This document shows positions 1 through 10,730 of a DNA stretch of 64,000 nucleotides, in pieces. The DNA is from Heliocidaris tuberculata (taxonomy: Eukaryota > Echinodermata > Echinoidea > Camarodonta > Echinometridae), in contig CM046832.1 in the NCBI GenBank assembly GCA_025618425.1, positions 20,885,917 to 20,949,916 on the forward strand, read 5' to 3'. Position 1 is the first letter of the stretch; each line of letters begins with the position of its first letter. The position numbers and the translations under genes were made by a program. The notes beneath the pieces are model-generated. The model searched no databases. It saw nothing but the letters and a program-made list of their open reading frames with translations, and was not told where the DNA came from.

Positions 1-406
1 CTCGTGATGGTACCGATGTTGACGTTGATGCAGGTTGTGACAGGTTTGACAATTGTCGCGATTGTTGCTGGTTTGACTGCTGCCGTGGCCCCCGTGTAGA
101 TGAAGGTGTTGATGTCGCCTCTCTTGGTTGTTGCTGTGAGGCTAAACTTCGTACGTGTGAAATGTTTATTTGGCTGCTTTGTGGTCCTCGAGATCCTACA
201 GATGGTGCTGTAGAAGGCACAGATGATTGTTTCGACGTATCCGCAAGTGGTGCTGATAATGTTGCTGCAGCCACTCTAGTGAAGCTGTTTCGTTGCCTCA
301 TGTCCCCATTGTTCAACATCTGACGCTTTCTTCTGAAAGGTACATGTAGCGGTATGCTGTCGTGGTTCCCCAGTCGGTCAGGTGTATTCCTGCTAGCTAG
401 TCGTGA
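1..406 (-). CDS. MADF gene, coding exon 3 (cut by window edge)
   Basis: Open for 135 codons from an acceptor (CAG at 409-407, preceded by 'gttcttgaatcattcaacca') to the edge of the window with no stop. It joins in phase 0 to exon 2. The product is low-complexity and basic/polar: a RRKRQ cluster near its start, then Ser/Gln/Thr/Pro-rich sequence with runs such as QQSNQQQSRQLS. This is typical of the linker between MADF and the C-terminal BESS or activation region. A second possible acceptor at ~'tacctttcag' (about 354) would put the exon out of frame and is less likely. Confidence 0.75.
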
Positions 407-1849
407 CTGTTGGTTGAATGATTCAAGAACATAGTAACGGTCATCAGATAGAATGAAGCAATGTCACAAACAAGCATAGATTCTATTTCCGTTTTAAAAG
501 ACAACCTTAATATCTTGATTTTCAACTGATCATTCATTTTGATGCATAAACTGACATAAACTGACTCTTAATACCCCTACAATAATAGGATAGGATAGAA
601 ATACTGTACCAGCAAAAATTGATTAGAATTTATGTTGTACACTCAACACTGCACATAGTTACATTAATATATTATGATGTATTATGATATTACTTTATAT
701 ATATATATATATATATATATGAAAATTCTTGGATAATATCCGTTGACCTTACCCATTTGTTTGTGATGTGTAATTTTGCGGGTTGCCGCTTATGGACAGT
801 TCTTCGAAGGAAAGAATCGAGCTGATCGAAGTAGGGCCACTTGGAACGATAGCTTGGACTTCTCTTCTGCTTGATGATCTCTTTGGTATAGTAGGTTCGA
901 AGGTTGTTGTATTTCTTGATGACGTCTTCGGCTAAGATAGAGTTTTGAGAGAGGAACGTGGAAAAGAGCAAGTTTGAATGTAGACTTGTGGGTGTGGTCA
1001 AGTGATATGTTAATGGAAACTAAAATTGAGAGCAGATTAGCTCGACATGTAAACGAATAAAAGACTGTTAGAAAACAACGTAATATAACTCCCCGTAAGA
1101 TAACCTCTGTCAATCACTCAAAACGGTGGTCTTTAACCCCCCCCCCCCCCCCATCCCTCCCAATCGGCGGCAGCCGTTTGCATGCATTCACCCTCATTGT
1201 GTGTCGCTGCTCACTGGACAAATGAAAAATATGGATGCCCTATTGTTGGGACACACAGTGGTATAGACTCGGGTAAATTAAGTGATGGCGTCCATTTTAA
1301 GGCTATATTTTTCAAGACGCAAATCAAATTTTCATTATGGATTAATGAATTAACCACCGCCCCCCCCCCCCCAAAAAAAAAAAAAAAAAATCATAATAAG
1401 ATAATGTTTTGTCGATACTTAATTCGATATCTGAAAAATGCTTAACTTCGAGTTATTAGACAGTGGAAGAACTTACTAGACCACCCTAGCTCTTCAGCAA
1501 TCCTGCGAAAGCTCCTTTTTCTCAGAAGTTTCTCTCTGTACGCCGCGTGGGTTATGTCCCAGATTTCTGGCTGACTCCTGACCATCTCAATCAGACTCAA
1601 CACGATCTCTCTTTCAGGTTTCCCCATATTTCCATCTCGATCTCCCCTATCAAGAACAATCATTGTACTACTACCAGGCACTGCTTCTTGATCGTCAAGC
1701 ATATATACTCCATTGCTTTCCGTGTCTGGTTCGTTCTCACCCGACATGTACATACCCGCTGCATTCGCCACAGACTCTGCGTCGACTGAAGAAATAATTT
1801 CGACACATTCCTCCTTAATATCCTCATCAGCATGACCAGACGACTCCAT
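1..1849 (-). CDS. MADF-domain (MADF/BESS, Adf-1-like) putative transcription regulator, 3' end outside window
   Basis: A spliced gene read right to left. Coding exons are 1477-1849, 753-931 and 1-406. Intron 1 (932-1476) is GTAAGT...CTTAG in phase 1 and intron 2 (407-752) is GTAAGG...ACAG in phase 0; both joins keep the frame. Residues 1-79 are an acidic, Ser-rich leader. Residues ~81-170 match the MADF pattern: REIVLSLIEMVRSQPEIWD, then AAYRE, RRIAEELGWS, the KKYNNLRTYY block, and the closing SKWPYFDQLDSFL. The tail is Gln/Ser/Thr/Pro-rich. MADF is a Myb/SANT-like DNA-binding fold used by nuclear transcription factors and by some domesticated transposon proteins. A BESS motif, often found C-terminal, is not reached. 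The start ATG has an A at -3 and G at +4, and an in-frame TAA lies 30 bases upstream. Family assignment is firm; the target and function are unknown. Confidence 0.85.
753..931 (-). CDS. MADF gene, coding exon 2
   Basis: 179 bases. Acceptor CTTAG at 932-936, donor GTAAGG at 752-747. Together with the last base of exon 1 it encodes Thr125 to Trp184, the second half of MADF: EDVIKKYNNLRTYYTKEI, then the conserved KWPYFDQLDSFL. This half supplies the family's LR..Y and W.y.d.L.FL signatures. The reading beyond the donor runs into an (AT)n tract coding only Ile/Tyr, which confirms that the donor is used. Confidence 0.85.
1477..1849 (-). CDS. MADF gene, coding exon 1
   Basis: Encodes residues 1-124 plus one base. 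It starts at the ATG at 1849 and ends at 1477, just before a consensus donor (GTAAGT, 1476-1471). It carries the acidic leader (runs such as HADEDIKEECVEI) and the first half of the MADF domain, ending in RRIAEELGWS. The frame stays open ~11 codons past the donor before a stop, so an unspliced reading would give a truncated domain. A pyrimidine-poor 'tttccag' just upstream of the ATG could mark a 5' non-coding exon junction (inference). Confidence 0.85.
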
Positions 1850-3083
1850 TTTAGTTACTGGAAATCTACTACACAGTTATCTTGATCTCTTTAAGGTGAA
1901 AATCTGATCTAATTTCGATTCAGTTTGGTTGTTGTAGGCCGAAATGAAGTTACGAATGCAGAAGGCATAAAAGTCTGCAGACTATTCTAAAACGCATGTG
2001 TCGAATCTATGCGATATCTGAATGCACGGTGCAGGTGTCGTACGATATAGCCTTCAGACATTAGTCATGCAAACGAAATGCTGTGTGTACACTCTGCATT
2101 GTATGGCTTCGTTTATTTATTGCAGACACACACTCATTCACAGACACACACACACACCCGACGTCCACACACAAGTTCTTTACAGATTGTACAATACGAC
2201 GGCGGATACACTCATTAGGAATGTTTTATACAGAGATAAACCCTGGGCCTATTTTCAGCCTTCTTTTACTTTTTAGAAAAGCCAACTGTAAGATAATAAT
2301 CCATGGGTTAGTTCACAATAAATAAATGTATTAAAATGTATGGAAGTTTCTTCACAATGTGCCTCATGTTGACCATAATAATTTTACTGCAACTGTCGTA
2401 ATAATGCAGTTGTGTTGTTGCTATGTCGATTGTCGAACAAGTGTCGGGCAAGCTTCAAGTTTGTCGAGCACAACCCTTGTAAATGAAGTTATAATTTGTA
2501 AAGCGACTACCTGCTTTTAAAGAAGAGAATTAATTGATGTATAAACATATATATTGTTTATTTTATTTAATGGATATATTTCTCAAATAAATATGTATGC
2601 CTTTTTACAGTCATTTCCTCCATTCCTTCTTTTCCTAGGATTAGAATTTTGCATCATTATAGCTAAATTTCGTTTCAAGCGTTCGTTATTTCAATATTTT
2701 TATTGATGTGTGTATACACCGTTTTGTCCTCAAAAATAACTTCCAAGAACTCTACATTAACTTGCCACAAACATTTCAGAATTCTGTACCTCCAAAGCAT
2801 TAAAACAGTTACGAAAGATTTTCAAACATTTCCATGTGCCTGGCTGACAACGTGTTTCTGTTTCGACACAATCTGCTGGTAAATGATGAGAAGACTTGTA
2901 ATTCCAACATGTTCGACACCGTCCCCACCCACAACCCACCCCCGATTTCCGCTTAACTGCTTAATGTTTCATCGCGAACTTGTCGGGCAAATGTCCAGAC
3001 CGAATTCTCTCCCAAATGTTTGGGTAAGCACCTCGTCGTCTCGACAATTTACCTCAAATTACGTCTTTTCATGGAAACCTTAG
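1850..3083. other. Intergenic or intronic stretch between the MADF start and the zipper exon
   Basis: AT-rich with a short (CA)n run near 2145-2158. No domain-like translation is seen on either strand. It should hold the promoter of the minus-strand MADF gene, but no TATA box or CpG cluster can be defended by eye. Confidence 0.4.
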
Positions 3084-3171
3084 AGACGAATGCCAAGATC
3101 TCAGAAAGCGAGTGCAAGATTTGTTGAAGAAGGAGAAGGAGCAGCTTAGATTTCTGGTTGGCAGACCTTGA
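3084..3171 (+). CDS. Possible C-terminal exon of a bZIP protein (leucine zipper)
   Basis: After a plausible acceptor ('ggaaaccttag', ends 3083), one frame reads RDECQDLRKRVQDLLKKEK, then EQLRFLVGRP and a TGA at 3169-3171. Leucines fall at heptad spacing, with charged e/g positions. The segment resembles the zipper of C/EBP proteins (LRKRVE.L..E...LR) and also the Fos/ATF3 ending (L.KEKE.L.F.L..RP). The basic DNA-binding region, which must lie upstream, was not found between 1850 and 3083, so the exon either belongs to a gene whose earlier exons lie left of the window or is a retained fragment or chance frame. The incoming phase would be 2. The subfamily is undecided. Confidence 0.4.
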
Positions 3172-3319
3172 TATGCGGTGGTTACTCAGAGGACTCAACC
3201 TAGAAAAAAATATATATCTCTTTCTATAATTTTTCGAATATATATAAATTATATTTTATTCTATAATGCCGGTAGGAAAGTACGGGAAAATATTCTTACA
3301 ATTTGGCCCATTAAACCAC

Positions 3320-3320
3320 T

Positions 3321-3378
<58 letters not shown>
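3320..3378. repeat. (CT)n microsatellite
   Basis: Near-pure CT dinucleotide run. It produces spurious Ser/Leu open frames. Confidence 0.95.
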
Positions 3379-3383
<5 letters not shown>

Positions 3384-4557
3384 CTAGTTCTGTTTCTCAT
3401 TAATATCTAATCAGTAACGCGGAAATAATGTAAATGTTGAAATCTGAAACACCTAACCATGCATGCCACGTAATGTTTTGACCATCCTACACTAAAAAGT
3501 CTAAATTTCTGCCTAGTTATCAGTCTCTTGTTATCATAACGACATTTTACCTCAGTAATTATGTCATCAATAGCGTTAAGACTTTATTTCTCTTCTTTAT
3601 TTTACCTTTAAAAAATGTACATACATTGGCTAATTCACTGATGTATCGTTTCCAAAACGTGCAAATACACTCACTATATTTTTTTCAATAAGGAAAATAT
3701 CATTAACGAGTTTATTTCTTTCCAAATATCTCTGCAATACGTATACAAGGTGATTACAAAACAAAAGATATTGGAATACAGGTGGTTAATGTTCCACGAT
3801 CAATCAAACTGGATAGTTCATACCAAATTGCTCCTAGCGCTACAGCTGAATTCTTTTTTTTTTTTAAAGATGAAAACAGTAATCATGTAATTAATATTTT
3901 CAAATACTATATAACCTTTCTAGCTAACTGATCAATTGATGAATAATGAATCAAGAAGATTATGGAAAATAAAAAAAGTATCTGTGATACAGGTATATCC
4001 GAGACTGTTACCGGAAAGTGCAGGTTCCGAAAACGACACGATTTTGTGCACCTTCACTCAAGAGGAAAGGAGGATGAAGACGATTTCATTATGACGTCAT
4101 CATTTCTTAAGTCTCGAGTTTCTTCGACGTCTTGGAGGGTTTTTAATCATGACGCTCACGCAGTCTGCATTATGTTTCTCTCACAATGAGTACTCTTCGA
4201 AACGACATTACGTTGGCGATCGCATTTAGTTTCCATTTAAGACATGATTTCTTGACGTCAAAGCTGCCTTCCCATGTTTGTTTTTTTCCTTATGCCAAGT
4301 TTTTAGTATTATGAGGTGGTCAATCTGACTGACGCTTCGATACAACACGGGTTAATCAATAACAAGAAAGGAGAGACTCACGACCAATATTTGATAGCTT
4401 TTAGGCATTACAAAACAGCTACAAACATGGAATACGAAGTAATTCCTGACGTCACACTGCGACTTTCTCGCTAATATGTTCTCTCTCTCTCTGTCTGTCT
4501 ATCAGTCTGCCCAAGGAAAAGCTCCTTGGACTGTCTGTCTCTAGCAACGTTTTCCTG
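3379..4557. other. AT-rich stretch with no recognisable gene
   Basis: Nothing resembling a domain, tRNA or terminal-repeat element was found. A short CT/TGTC run lies near 4480-4502. Confidence 0.4.
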
Positions 4558-4797
4558 TATCAGTGGCGGATCGTGAATTTTCTGACCGGGTCCACCATAG
4601 CTCGAAAATTTCTATAATAAGCGAAAAAGGGTTCTTTTTACTTCAAAAGTCCCTGACAAGCAAAATCAATTTATCAAATTTCTCAGGTGGCTTTTTGTTT
4701 TCATTTCAATTTGGTGCCGGAGGGGGCCCAATATTTGGGGGCACATTTTTCTTTTCAATTTAATATGAACTAATGGTATCCGGATACGCCACTGATA
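4558..4797. mobile_element. MITE with CAGTGGCG ends
   Basis: Left end TATCAGTGGCGGATC and right end ATACGCCACTGATA are inverted copies (~14 bp), giving a ~240-bp non-autonomous DNA element with no coding capacity. Same terminal motif as the elements at 10392, 36826 and, weakly, 52134. Confidence 0.6.
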
Positions 4798-4833
4798 TAA
4801 GCTGATCTTCTTACAGTTTTGTTTCCTCTATAC

Positions 4834-5045
4834 CCTCTTTCTATTTCTCCTCTCTCTCTCTCTATCTCTATCTCTCACGCACACTCTCTTCCCCCCCCCC
4901 CCCTTTCTCTCTCTATCCCACATACACTCTCTATCTCCCCTCTCTCTCTCTTTATCTCTCTCTCTCTTCTTTCTCTTTCTCTCTCTCTATCTCCCTCTCC
5001 TTTCTCTTTCTCCCCCACTCTCTCTATACTTCTCTTCCCATCTTT

Positions 5046-5136
<91 letters not shown>
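4834..5136. repeat. CT-rich tract ending in (AT)n
   Basis: Long CT microsatellite broken by CCC and TAT interruptions and one C13 run, closing with about eight AT repeats. It abuts the tail of the minus-strand SINE, where SINE insertions often seed microsatellites. Confidence 0.9.
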
Positions 5137-5149
5137 TATTGTAAGGAAA

Positions 5150-5357
5150 TAACATATACAACAGCTTTGGCAACTCTCGTGGAAATAAATACAATGAGAA
5201 AGGAAATGAGAGAATACTGGTTGCGTAACTTAAATCAAAGTTCCCCAGAGCTGTCCTCCCTTTTTGAAATTTTTGCAAAGGTTGAAAAAATGTCTCAGCC
5301 GGGAATCGAACCAGGGTCGTTGGCTTAGATCGTCAAGTGGTTTATCAATTAATTCCT
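5150..5357 (-). mobile_element. tRNA-derived SINE, copy 1
   Basis: Reverse-complement copy of the SINE at 5587-5757. The tRNA part (about 5291-5357) keeps the T arm (GGTTCGATTCCCGG) and the anticodon arm, but the D arm has decayed. The body (tract TTTGCAAAAATTTCAAAAAG, then CTCTGGGGAACTTTGATTTA) matches copy 2 closely. Confidence 0.75.
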
Positions 5358-5485
5358 GTGTGGGGGACAGGTGAGTTACGAACAAAGACAAGCCGCATGC
5401 CTCAGCTGGATCCAAGCGAATGCTTTGAGATACATGTATACATTAGAATAATTATAAACAAAGTAAGTAAATAACATATTATACA

Positions 5486-5535
5486 ACTTAAATCAAAGTT
5501 CCCCAGAGCTGTCCTGCCTTTTTGAAGGTTGAAGA
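5486..5535 (-). mobile_element. Fragment of the same SINE body
   Basis: Contains CTTAAATCAAAGTTCCCCAG and the adjoining GCTGTCCT...CTTTTTGAA block of the SINE body in the same orientation as copy 1, without a tRNA head. Confidence 0.7.
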
Positions 5536-5586
5536 TTTGTTAATCTGTCGGTCAATTGAATCTGGTGTCGCCGAAACCACTGACCC

Positions 5587-5657
5587 GTCTCCGTGGTCTA
5601 GTGGTTAAGGCATTGGCGTTCTAAGCCAACGACCCGGGTTCGATTCCCGGCGGAGAC
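5587..5657 (+). tRNA. tRNA-like sequence, anticodon TCT (Arg-like), head of a SINE
   Basis: Full cloverleaf by eye: acceptor GTCTCCG/CGGAGAC paired over 7 bp, D arm with A box TGGTCTAGTGGTTAAGG, anticodon stem TTGGC/GCCAA with loop GTTCTAA, T arm CCGGG-TTCGATT-CCCGG. The loop reads as anticodon TCT, though G at position 32 is odd. The D arm resembles tRNA-Glu more than usual tRNA-Arg. It would probably be scored as a tRNA by a scanner, but the attached repeat body shows it is a SINE promoter. Confidence 0.5.
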
Positions 5658-5757
5658 ATTTTTTCAACCTTTGCAAAAATTTCAAAAAGGGAGGACAGCT
5701 CTGGGGAACTTTGATTTAAGTTACGCAACCATTATTCTATCATTTCCTTTCACATTA
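5587..5757 (+). mobile_element. tRNA-derived SINE, copy 2, with intact tRNA head
   Basis: A tRNA-like head (5587-5657) is followed by the ~100-bp body shared with copies 1 and 3, ending near an (AT)n tract. It lies inverted relative to copy 1 about 230 bp away, so transcription through both could form a hairpin. The shared body is what separates this from a stand-alone tRNA gene. Confidence 0.8.
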
Positions 5758-5760
5758 GAT

Positions 5761-6187
5761 ATATATATATACTTTCCTCTTACTCCATCACATTGCAATC
5801 ACTAATGCAACAAGCCTGCCCATACGCTGTGATTATTTAGATCAGAAGTGAAAATCGGATGAAAGTTCATCATTGCGTAATCGTCTAGACGAGATCCAGG
5901 TCACCCAGACATGTTCAGCAAACGAGTTATGAAAGGACCTTACATATGCTGTTAGTTTATGCTTCGTAAATCTAAGCCCGATAATTTCAAAATCGTTTGA
6001 ATTATGATGATAATTATAGTAGGTAGTGTAATGACCCTTTATGGATATATTTTTTTATAATGATTATGATCGGTATGCCAAATGCACCATAACGTAATGA
6101 TGGAATTGTGTAATATCAAGGTTAAGAATCTGCGCTATCCAAGTTGACACACAGTACTTTATCAGCAAATACAGAGTCATCATCATC

Positions 6188-6219
<32 letters not shown>

Positions 6220-7040
6220 CATCATCATCATAAACTTCACCATTTTCCATTAATCTTACAAAATTGTTTATTCCAACCCAATTTCTACCGAGAAAATTTA
6301 TTTCATCACAACTTTACTGTTAAAGGGGAAATGTTTTGCTGATATTCTTGATAATCCCGTTGTGACAGTTTCCTCCCAGGGAAGTACTATTACCCTGAAC
6401 CTCGAAAAAATGTGTGCCAATGAGCAAAATTTATTGCAAAACACAGAATAGCTCTCAATAAGCAGAAATAAATCAAAGAGCAGATACCTGTGGTTTCCAG
6501 ACAATAATTTAGATTTGCACACAAAAGAGAGAAGTTTGTGGATGCAATAAAGAGTCAATATTGTGCAGACGCGAGAAGATCGTAATTGCATGTTCTCATG
6601 CTCCTGTTATACCTAAGGATGGTCGTAAACGTGTCGGTTCACTGCCATCAAATCTAATATATAGTTCCGAACAGTATTTATAAAGTAGGTCTACAGATTA
6701 ACATGTTGATGACAGCAACGTGGTGTCTTTGTGGTACGGTTAGATACAGTTCTATAAATAGCAAAATGTAATCCATATGCAAGAATTTCTCCGCTTATAA
6801 CCGCTCTAATCTGATACCACATCGCATTTGATTAACCCAAACCCTGTCCTCTCCTCAAGTGTGTTTAAAGACTGATGATTGCTTCGACGTGGTTCCTATA
6901 TACCTTTCGCTGCGACGCCGTGGGATGTAAAGTTCGTTTCTTGTTTTACATCAGTTCTGTACGGCTGTCTGCATGTCTATACCTCCTTGCCACGCTACAC
7001 CCCGCCCATCAACAAACCCCCATCCATAATCTCACCATCT
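5761..7040. other. AT-rich stretch; (CAT)n only
   Basis: No gene or element seen apart from the trinucleotide tract at 6178-6231. Confidence 0.4.
6178..6231. repeat. (CAT)n microsatellite
   Basis: About 18 CAT/ATC triplets with one CAC interruption. Confidence 0.95.
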
Positions 7041-7088
7041 CCTTCCCCCCCCCCCCTCTCTCTCTTTAGATTTTCTTTCTTTCTTTTC

Positions 7089-7120
<32 letters not shown>

Positions 7121-7165
7121 TTCTTTCTTTCTCTCTCTTTCCTTCCCTTTCTCTTTCTGTGACTC
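7041..7165. repeat. C-run plus CT/CTTT tract
   Basis: A poly-C run leads into CT and CTTT repeats. Confidence 0.9.
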
Positions 7166-8192
7166 TGTCTTTATCTCTGTAAAATCAAGGAGTTATACTC
7201 CTTGGTAAAATACATGCAGAGGGAATGTAACACTTTTTGTAATAACGCCCAGTCATATAGCCTATGAACCTGCCCTGGAAAAAAAATGTTAACAGTGTAC
7301 AATGTCACGAGCTATGTGGAGCAGTAAATGAAAGTACAAACAGAAAGTATCGTGCTTCTATCAGCAGCCTCTGACATCACGAGTGCATTATCACAATTTC
7401 CTGAAGGTCGACAAACTAGAGTTCAAAAGTACTCATTACTTGGAAACTGAGTAAAATCAGTATTTTTCAGAAGTTTTATTTTCACTTATGTATACTTTCG
7501 TCGATGAATATCAAAAGTAAAGATATGACTTGGCTATTATAGCGATAGTCATAACTTCCTCTTTTTCCGGGGACCGTTTTTATGTTTATAATTATTTGAA
7601 AGTGATATCAATGATATCCAGTAATATCACAAAAGTCATGAAGAAGTTACTGTGAAAAAGCTAAGTAAAACTGTTAATAAGTCTCTTCTCTGAGTGATCA
7701 ATCACGTGGATTGGTAAACGTTGTAAGCATATATTTTATATTACATTTTGTCTGTTCGTTTTACTTGCTTTCCTTTTTTAGTTATGTTCGAGATTTATAT
7801 TTTAGCTTGATTGTAAACCGATTCAAGTTATATCAAGAAGACATAAATGTAGGTAGTTTTATTATACAAGCTTTCTGCATTATGTGCCTTCACATACTAC
7901 ATTAGGAAAAGTGTCAGTTCTATGAAAATCGATTGTTTCTAAATGACTAAGGTCTATAAAATAAACCATGGCCATTCTTCCCTAGCTCGTGGAAAACCAA
8001 AGGAAACACCTGAAAGACACTTTCAGCCTATTATCATTGGCTATTATACGCATTGTTGCAAACCTCTTCCAAAATCAACAGGAGCTATCCTGCGACGAAG
8101 GTTCGAAGGGCACATTTTCTTTTGTTTTGTTTCATTTTGTTTTCTCGGTTATATGCAGTGGTACTGATTTGATTTGAAAAGCATACATCACG
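7166..8192. other. AT-rich stretch with no recognisable feature
   Basis: Nothing supportable on either strand. Confidence 0.4.
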
Positions 8193-8826
8193 TAATTGGG
8201 CCATTCTCAGTCACGTGTGTGACCCAAATCCTGAAAAATAGCTAATTTAAACCTAATTTTCTAGTATTTGTCTTGTAGTATTATAGAAGTCTCTCATTTT
8301 GGATATTTAAATAACCATCGTACCCCCAACAGATGGAGGGTATATATTTTAAATGAGAGTACATCATTTTCTTTCAGGGGGTCAACATTAGGTCGGTCAC
8401 GTGTGTGACCTCGCACGAAAAGGGTCTTACTTGTTGGTATTCAAACCTACTTTTCTCGTATTTCCCTTTACATGCTTGGAGTGCAAGTTTCCACTTTCCT
8501 TGGCTGTATGATGGGATTGCTCTGAACAGTTTGAAAGCAAATTTCCATAAAATTGGTGGACATTCTTTTCTTTTAGAAGTGAAAATTGGGTCGGTCACGT
8601 GTGTGACCACTCAATAAAGGGCGTTTTTTAAATGTCTCTGTAAAACCATTGTGGTTGGGAAATGACTTTTTCTTGTTCAAAGAAAAGGAATTTTTTTTTT
8701 TCATGTAAGAAACTGGTATTATAAAAAAAAATCAATAAAATGTGATCTGATTTTGCGGCAATGAGGCAAAATTAGTTGGTCACGTGTGTGACCGAAAGTT
8801 TCACTTTACAAAGAATGGCCCAATTA
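8193..8826. mobile_element. TIR-bounded element with four 16-bp palindromes
   Basis: Perfect 15-bp terminal inverted repeats TAATTGGGCCATTCT (8193-8207) and its complement (8812-8826); both ends start with TA, compatible with a TA target duplication (Tc1/mariner style). Inside, GGTCACGTGTGTGACC occurs at 8395-8410, 8593-8608 and 8778-8793, and with one changed end base at 8209-8224. The spacer after copy 1 and the one after copy 2 share AAACCTAnTTTTCTnGTATTT, so the element looks built from diverged ~190-bp modules. No transposase frame is present. Confidence 0.65.
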
Positions 8827-10391
8827 TGTCCCCAAGCTAGAGAAGGAGCATTTCAAATATTTCCCACAATTTTAGCAGAAGATAACCAGAAAGTCTGACA
8901 AAATTACCGAACAGTTCTGCCACAGAAAGTTATTTTGTCTAGTTTGCAATCATCACTTTATATAGCATGCACGTCGAAATAGTAAACCCTCTGTCAAAAC
9001 ATTTGTATAGGAAGTTAAGAGAAATGATACTAATGGAATATCTAGAGTGATGTATCTCAATATATGCATTTGTTTTGTTTTGTTTTGTTCCCCCCCCCCT
9101 TTGGTATTTGTGAATAAATTATATATCCTGTAGTTTTATAGATACAGGTATTTTGTTTATACTCAATGAACAAATTTTTGTTTTCGCTTTTATTGATGTT
9201 GATTGCGTGTGTGTATATACATACTCTTCTTGCCAATATTTACAGTTTTTTATTGATTATTGTAAGACCTTATTTGTTAGAATATTTGTACTCTGAAGAA
9301 GAACTTAGTGTTTTAAGTCATGTAAGTAGTCTTTAATTATATCACATTTACATAATTTGTCAGGGAACCACGTTTATTAGCCATTTCAGCTACTTCGTGG
9401 TCTCCCATTACCATTCACATTTGTAAATGCCTTGTAAATATGTTTCATATATTGTTTCAGATATGGTAATAAATTCATTCATTCAATCAATCTCTTATGC
9501 TGTAAATTTGGGTATATGGGGTGTTTCCAATGCTGAAGGAAAAACCTTTGCTAATGGATGATTTCGCTATAGATTTTATAGTTGCATAATCAAATTCTAA
9601 ATGGCGTAGACAATAACGAAAGTTAGAAGGGTGTATCATTTATTTTCTTTTCTAAGATTGTTGATGTGACTGTGAATCTTTTGGATGAAAATGACATTTA
9701 CTTTCTTATAATTTATTTTGATGAAAAATTTTCTTTCTTATGTTCTTAAAATCGTTTACTTTTCTGTTACAATGCATTTATTGAAAATCTACATGCAAAT
9801 CATCAGTTTGTTTCACCTATATGCGAAATACATAAAGATTTACGGTTTTTTACTCAGCGGATACATTCATGTCAGAGATAATAAGATAAATATGTAAATT
9901 GTAATATTGATATAAAACCACAATCCATCAAAGAGTTGTGTAAAAGCATGATTTTACACTTTTCATTACCTATTAAGTTTCTCTGTCTGAACAAATTTCT
10001 TTCTATTATAATGACATGTAATGCATGTAAGTTTATATTTTATATGTTTTTCATAAGCCATACAATATGTTCGTCCATAGATCTTTATTAATTTCACATT
10101 TAAAAAAGTCATTCTTGGGAAAGTGTGTTAATGTGGTGACAATGTTTTTTTTCTTTTTAAGCATGACGTAAATCATCAGTCAAAATGAAAAATAGTCAAT
10201 TTCTTACAAAACTTTAATTTAACGGAGTTCAATGACTGTGCGGCCGTTGATTTGGTGAGAAGTCCAACCAACAATATACGCGCCATCTTTATCGACTGAA
10301 TTTAACCACAACGACTTTTTCATCACAATCTGCTAAGAAGCTTTATGAATTAAGATAGTATCGAATAAATCAGAGTACCCGATCTGTGGTA
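8827..10391. other. AT-rich stretch with no recognisable gene
   Basis: A C-run near 9090 is preceded by TTTTG repeats. Nothing else is supportable. Confidence 0.4.
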
Positions 10392-10611
10392 AGAGTGGCG
10401 TAGCGTGGATCCAATCATTGAGAGGGTACTGGCGTCATGGAGGGGGCACCGGTCTTACTACAGGAGGATAAAGTGCTAGAGAACAAGGCTATAAAGTGAG
10501 GGGAGGGAGTTGAATTAAGGGTTCGTATTGTCCCCCCCCCCCCTTTATTTCACTTTCGATGGAGGGGAGGGTGCCCCTTACCCCTCGTGTCCCCATTCCT
10601 ACGCCACTGTA
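10392..10611. mobile_element. MITE with AGTGGCGTAG ends
   Basis: Left GAGTGGCGTAGCGTGGA, right CCTACGCCACTGTA. G-rich left half and C-rich centre, ~220 bp, non-coding. Confidence 0.5.
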
Positions 10612-10730
10612 TGGTTGGGTAATCATTTTCTTTCAAGAGCGATTTCACACCAAACCAAAGATGATTCTTGCAGTGACTTTTCTGGGCACACCTCAAATTG
10701 GACGAAAACAATTAAATACACGCGTTTCAT

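Noticed and set aside
4819..5328. 169-codon Ser/Leu-rich frame
   Set aside because: Translation of the CT microsatellite and the antisense SINE.
5587..5657. A genuine stand-alone tRNA-Arg gene
   Set aside because: The downstream ~100 bp is shared with two nearby copies, so it is the head of a SINE; kept as tRNA-like only.
8374..8617. Overlapping frames with VTHVTD repeats
   Set aside because: They are the palindrome GGTCACGTGTGTGACC read in frame.
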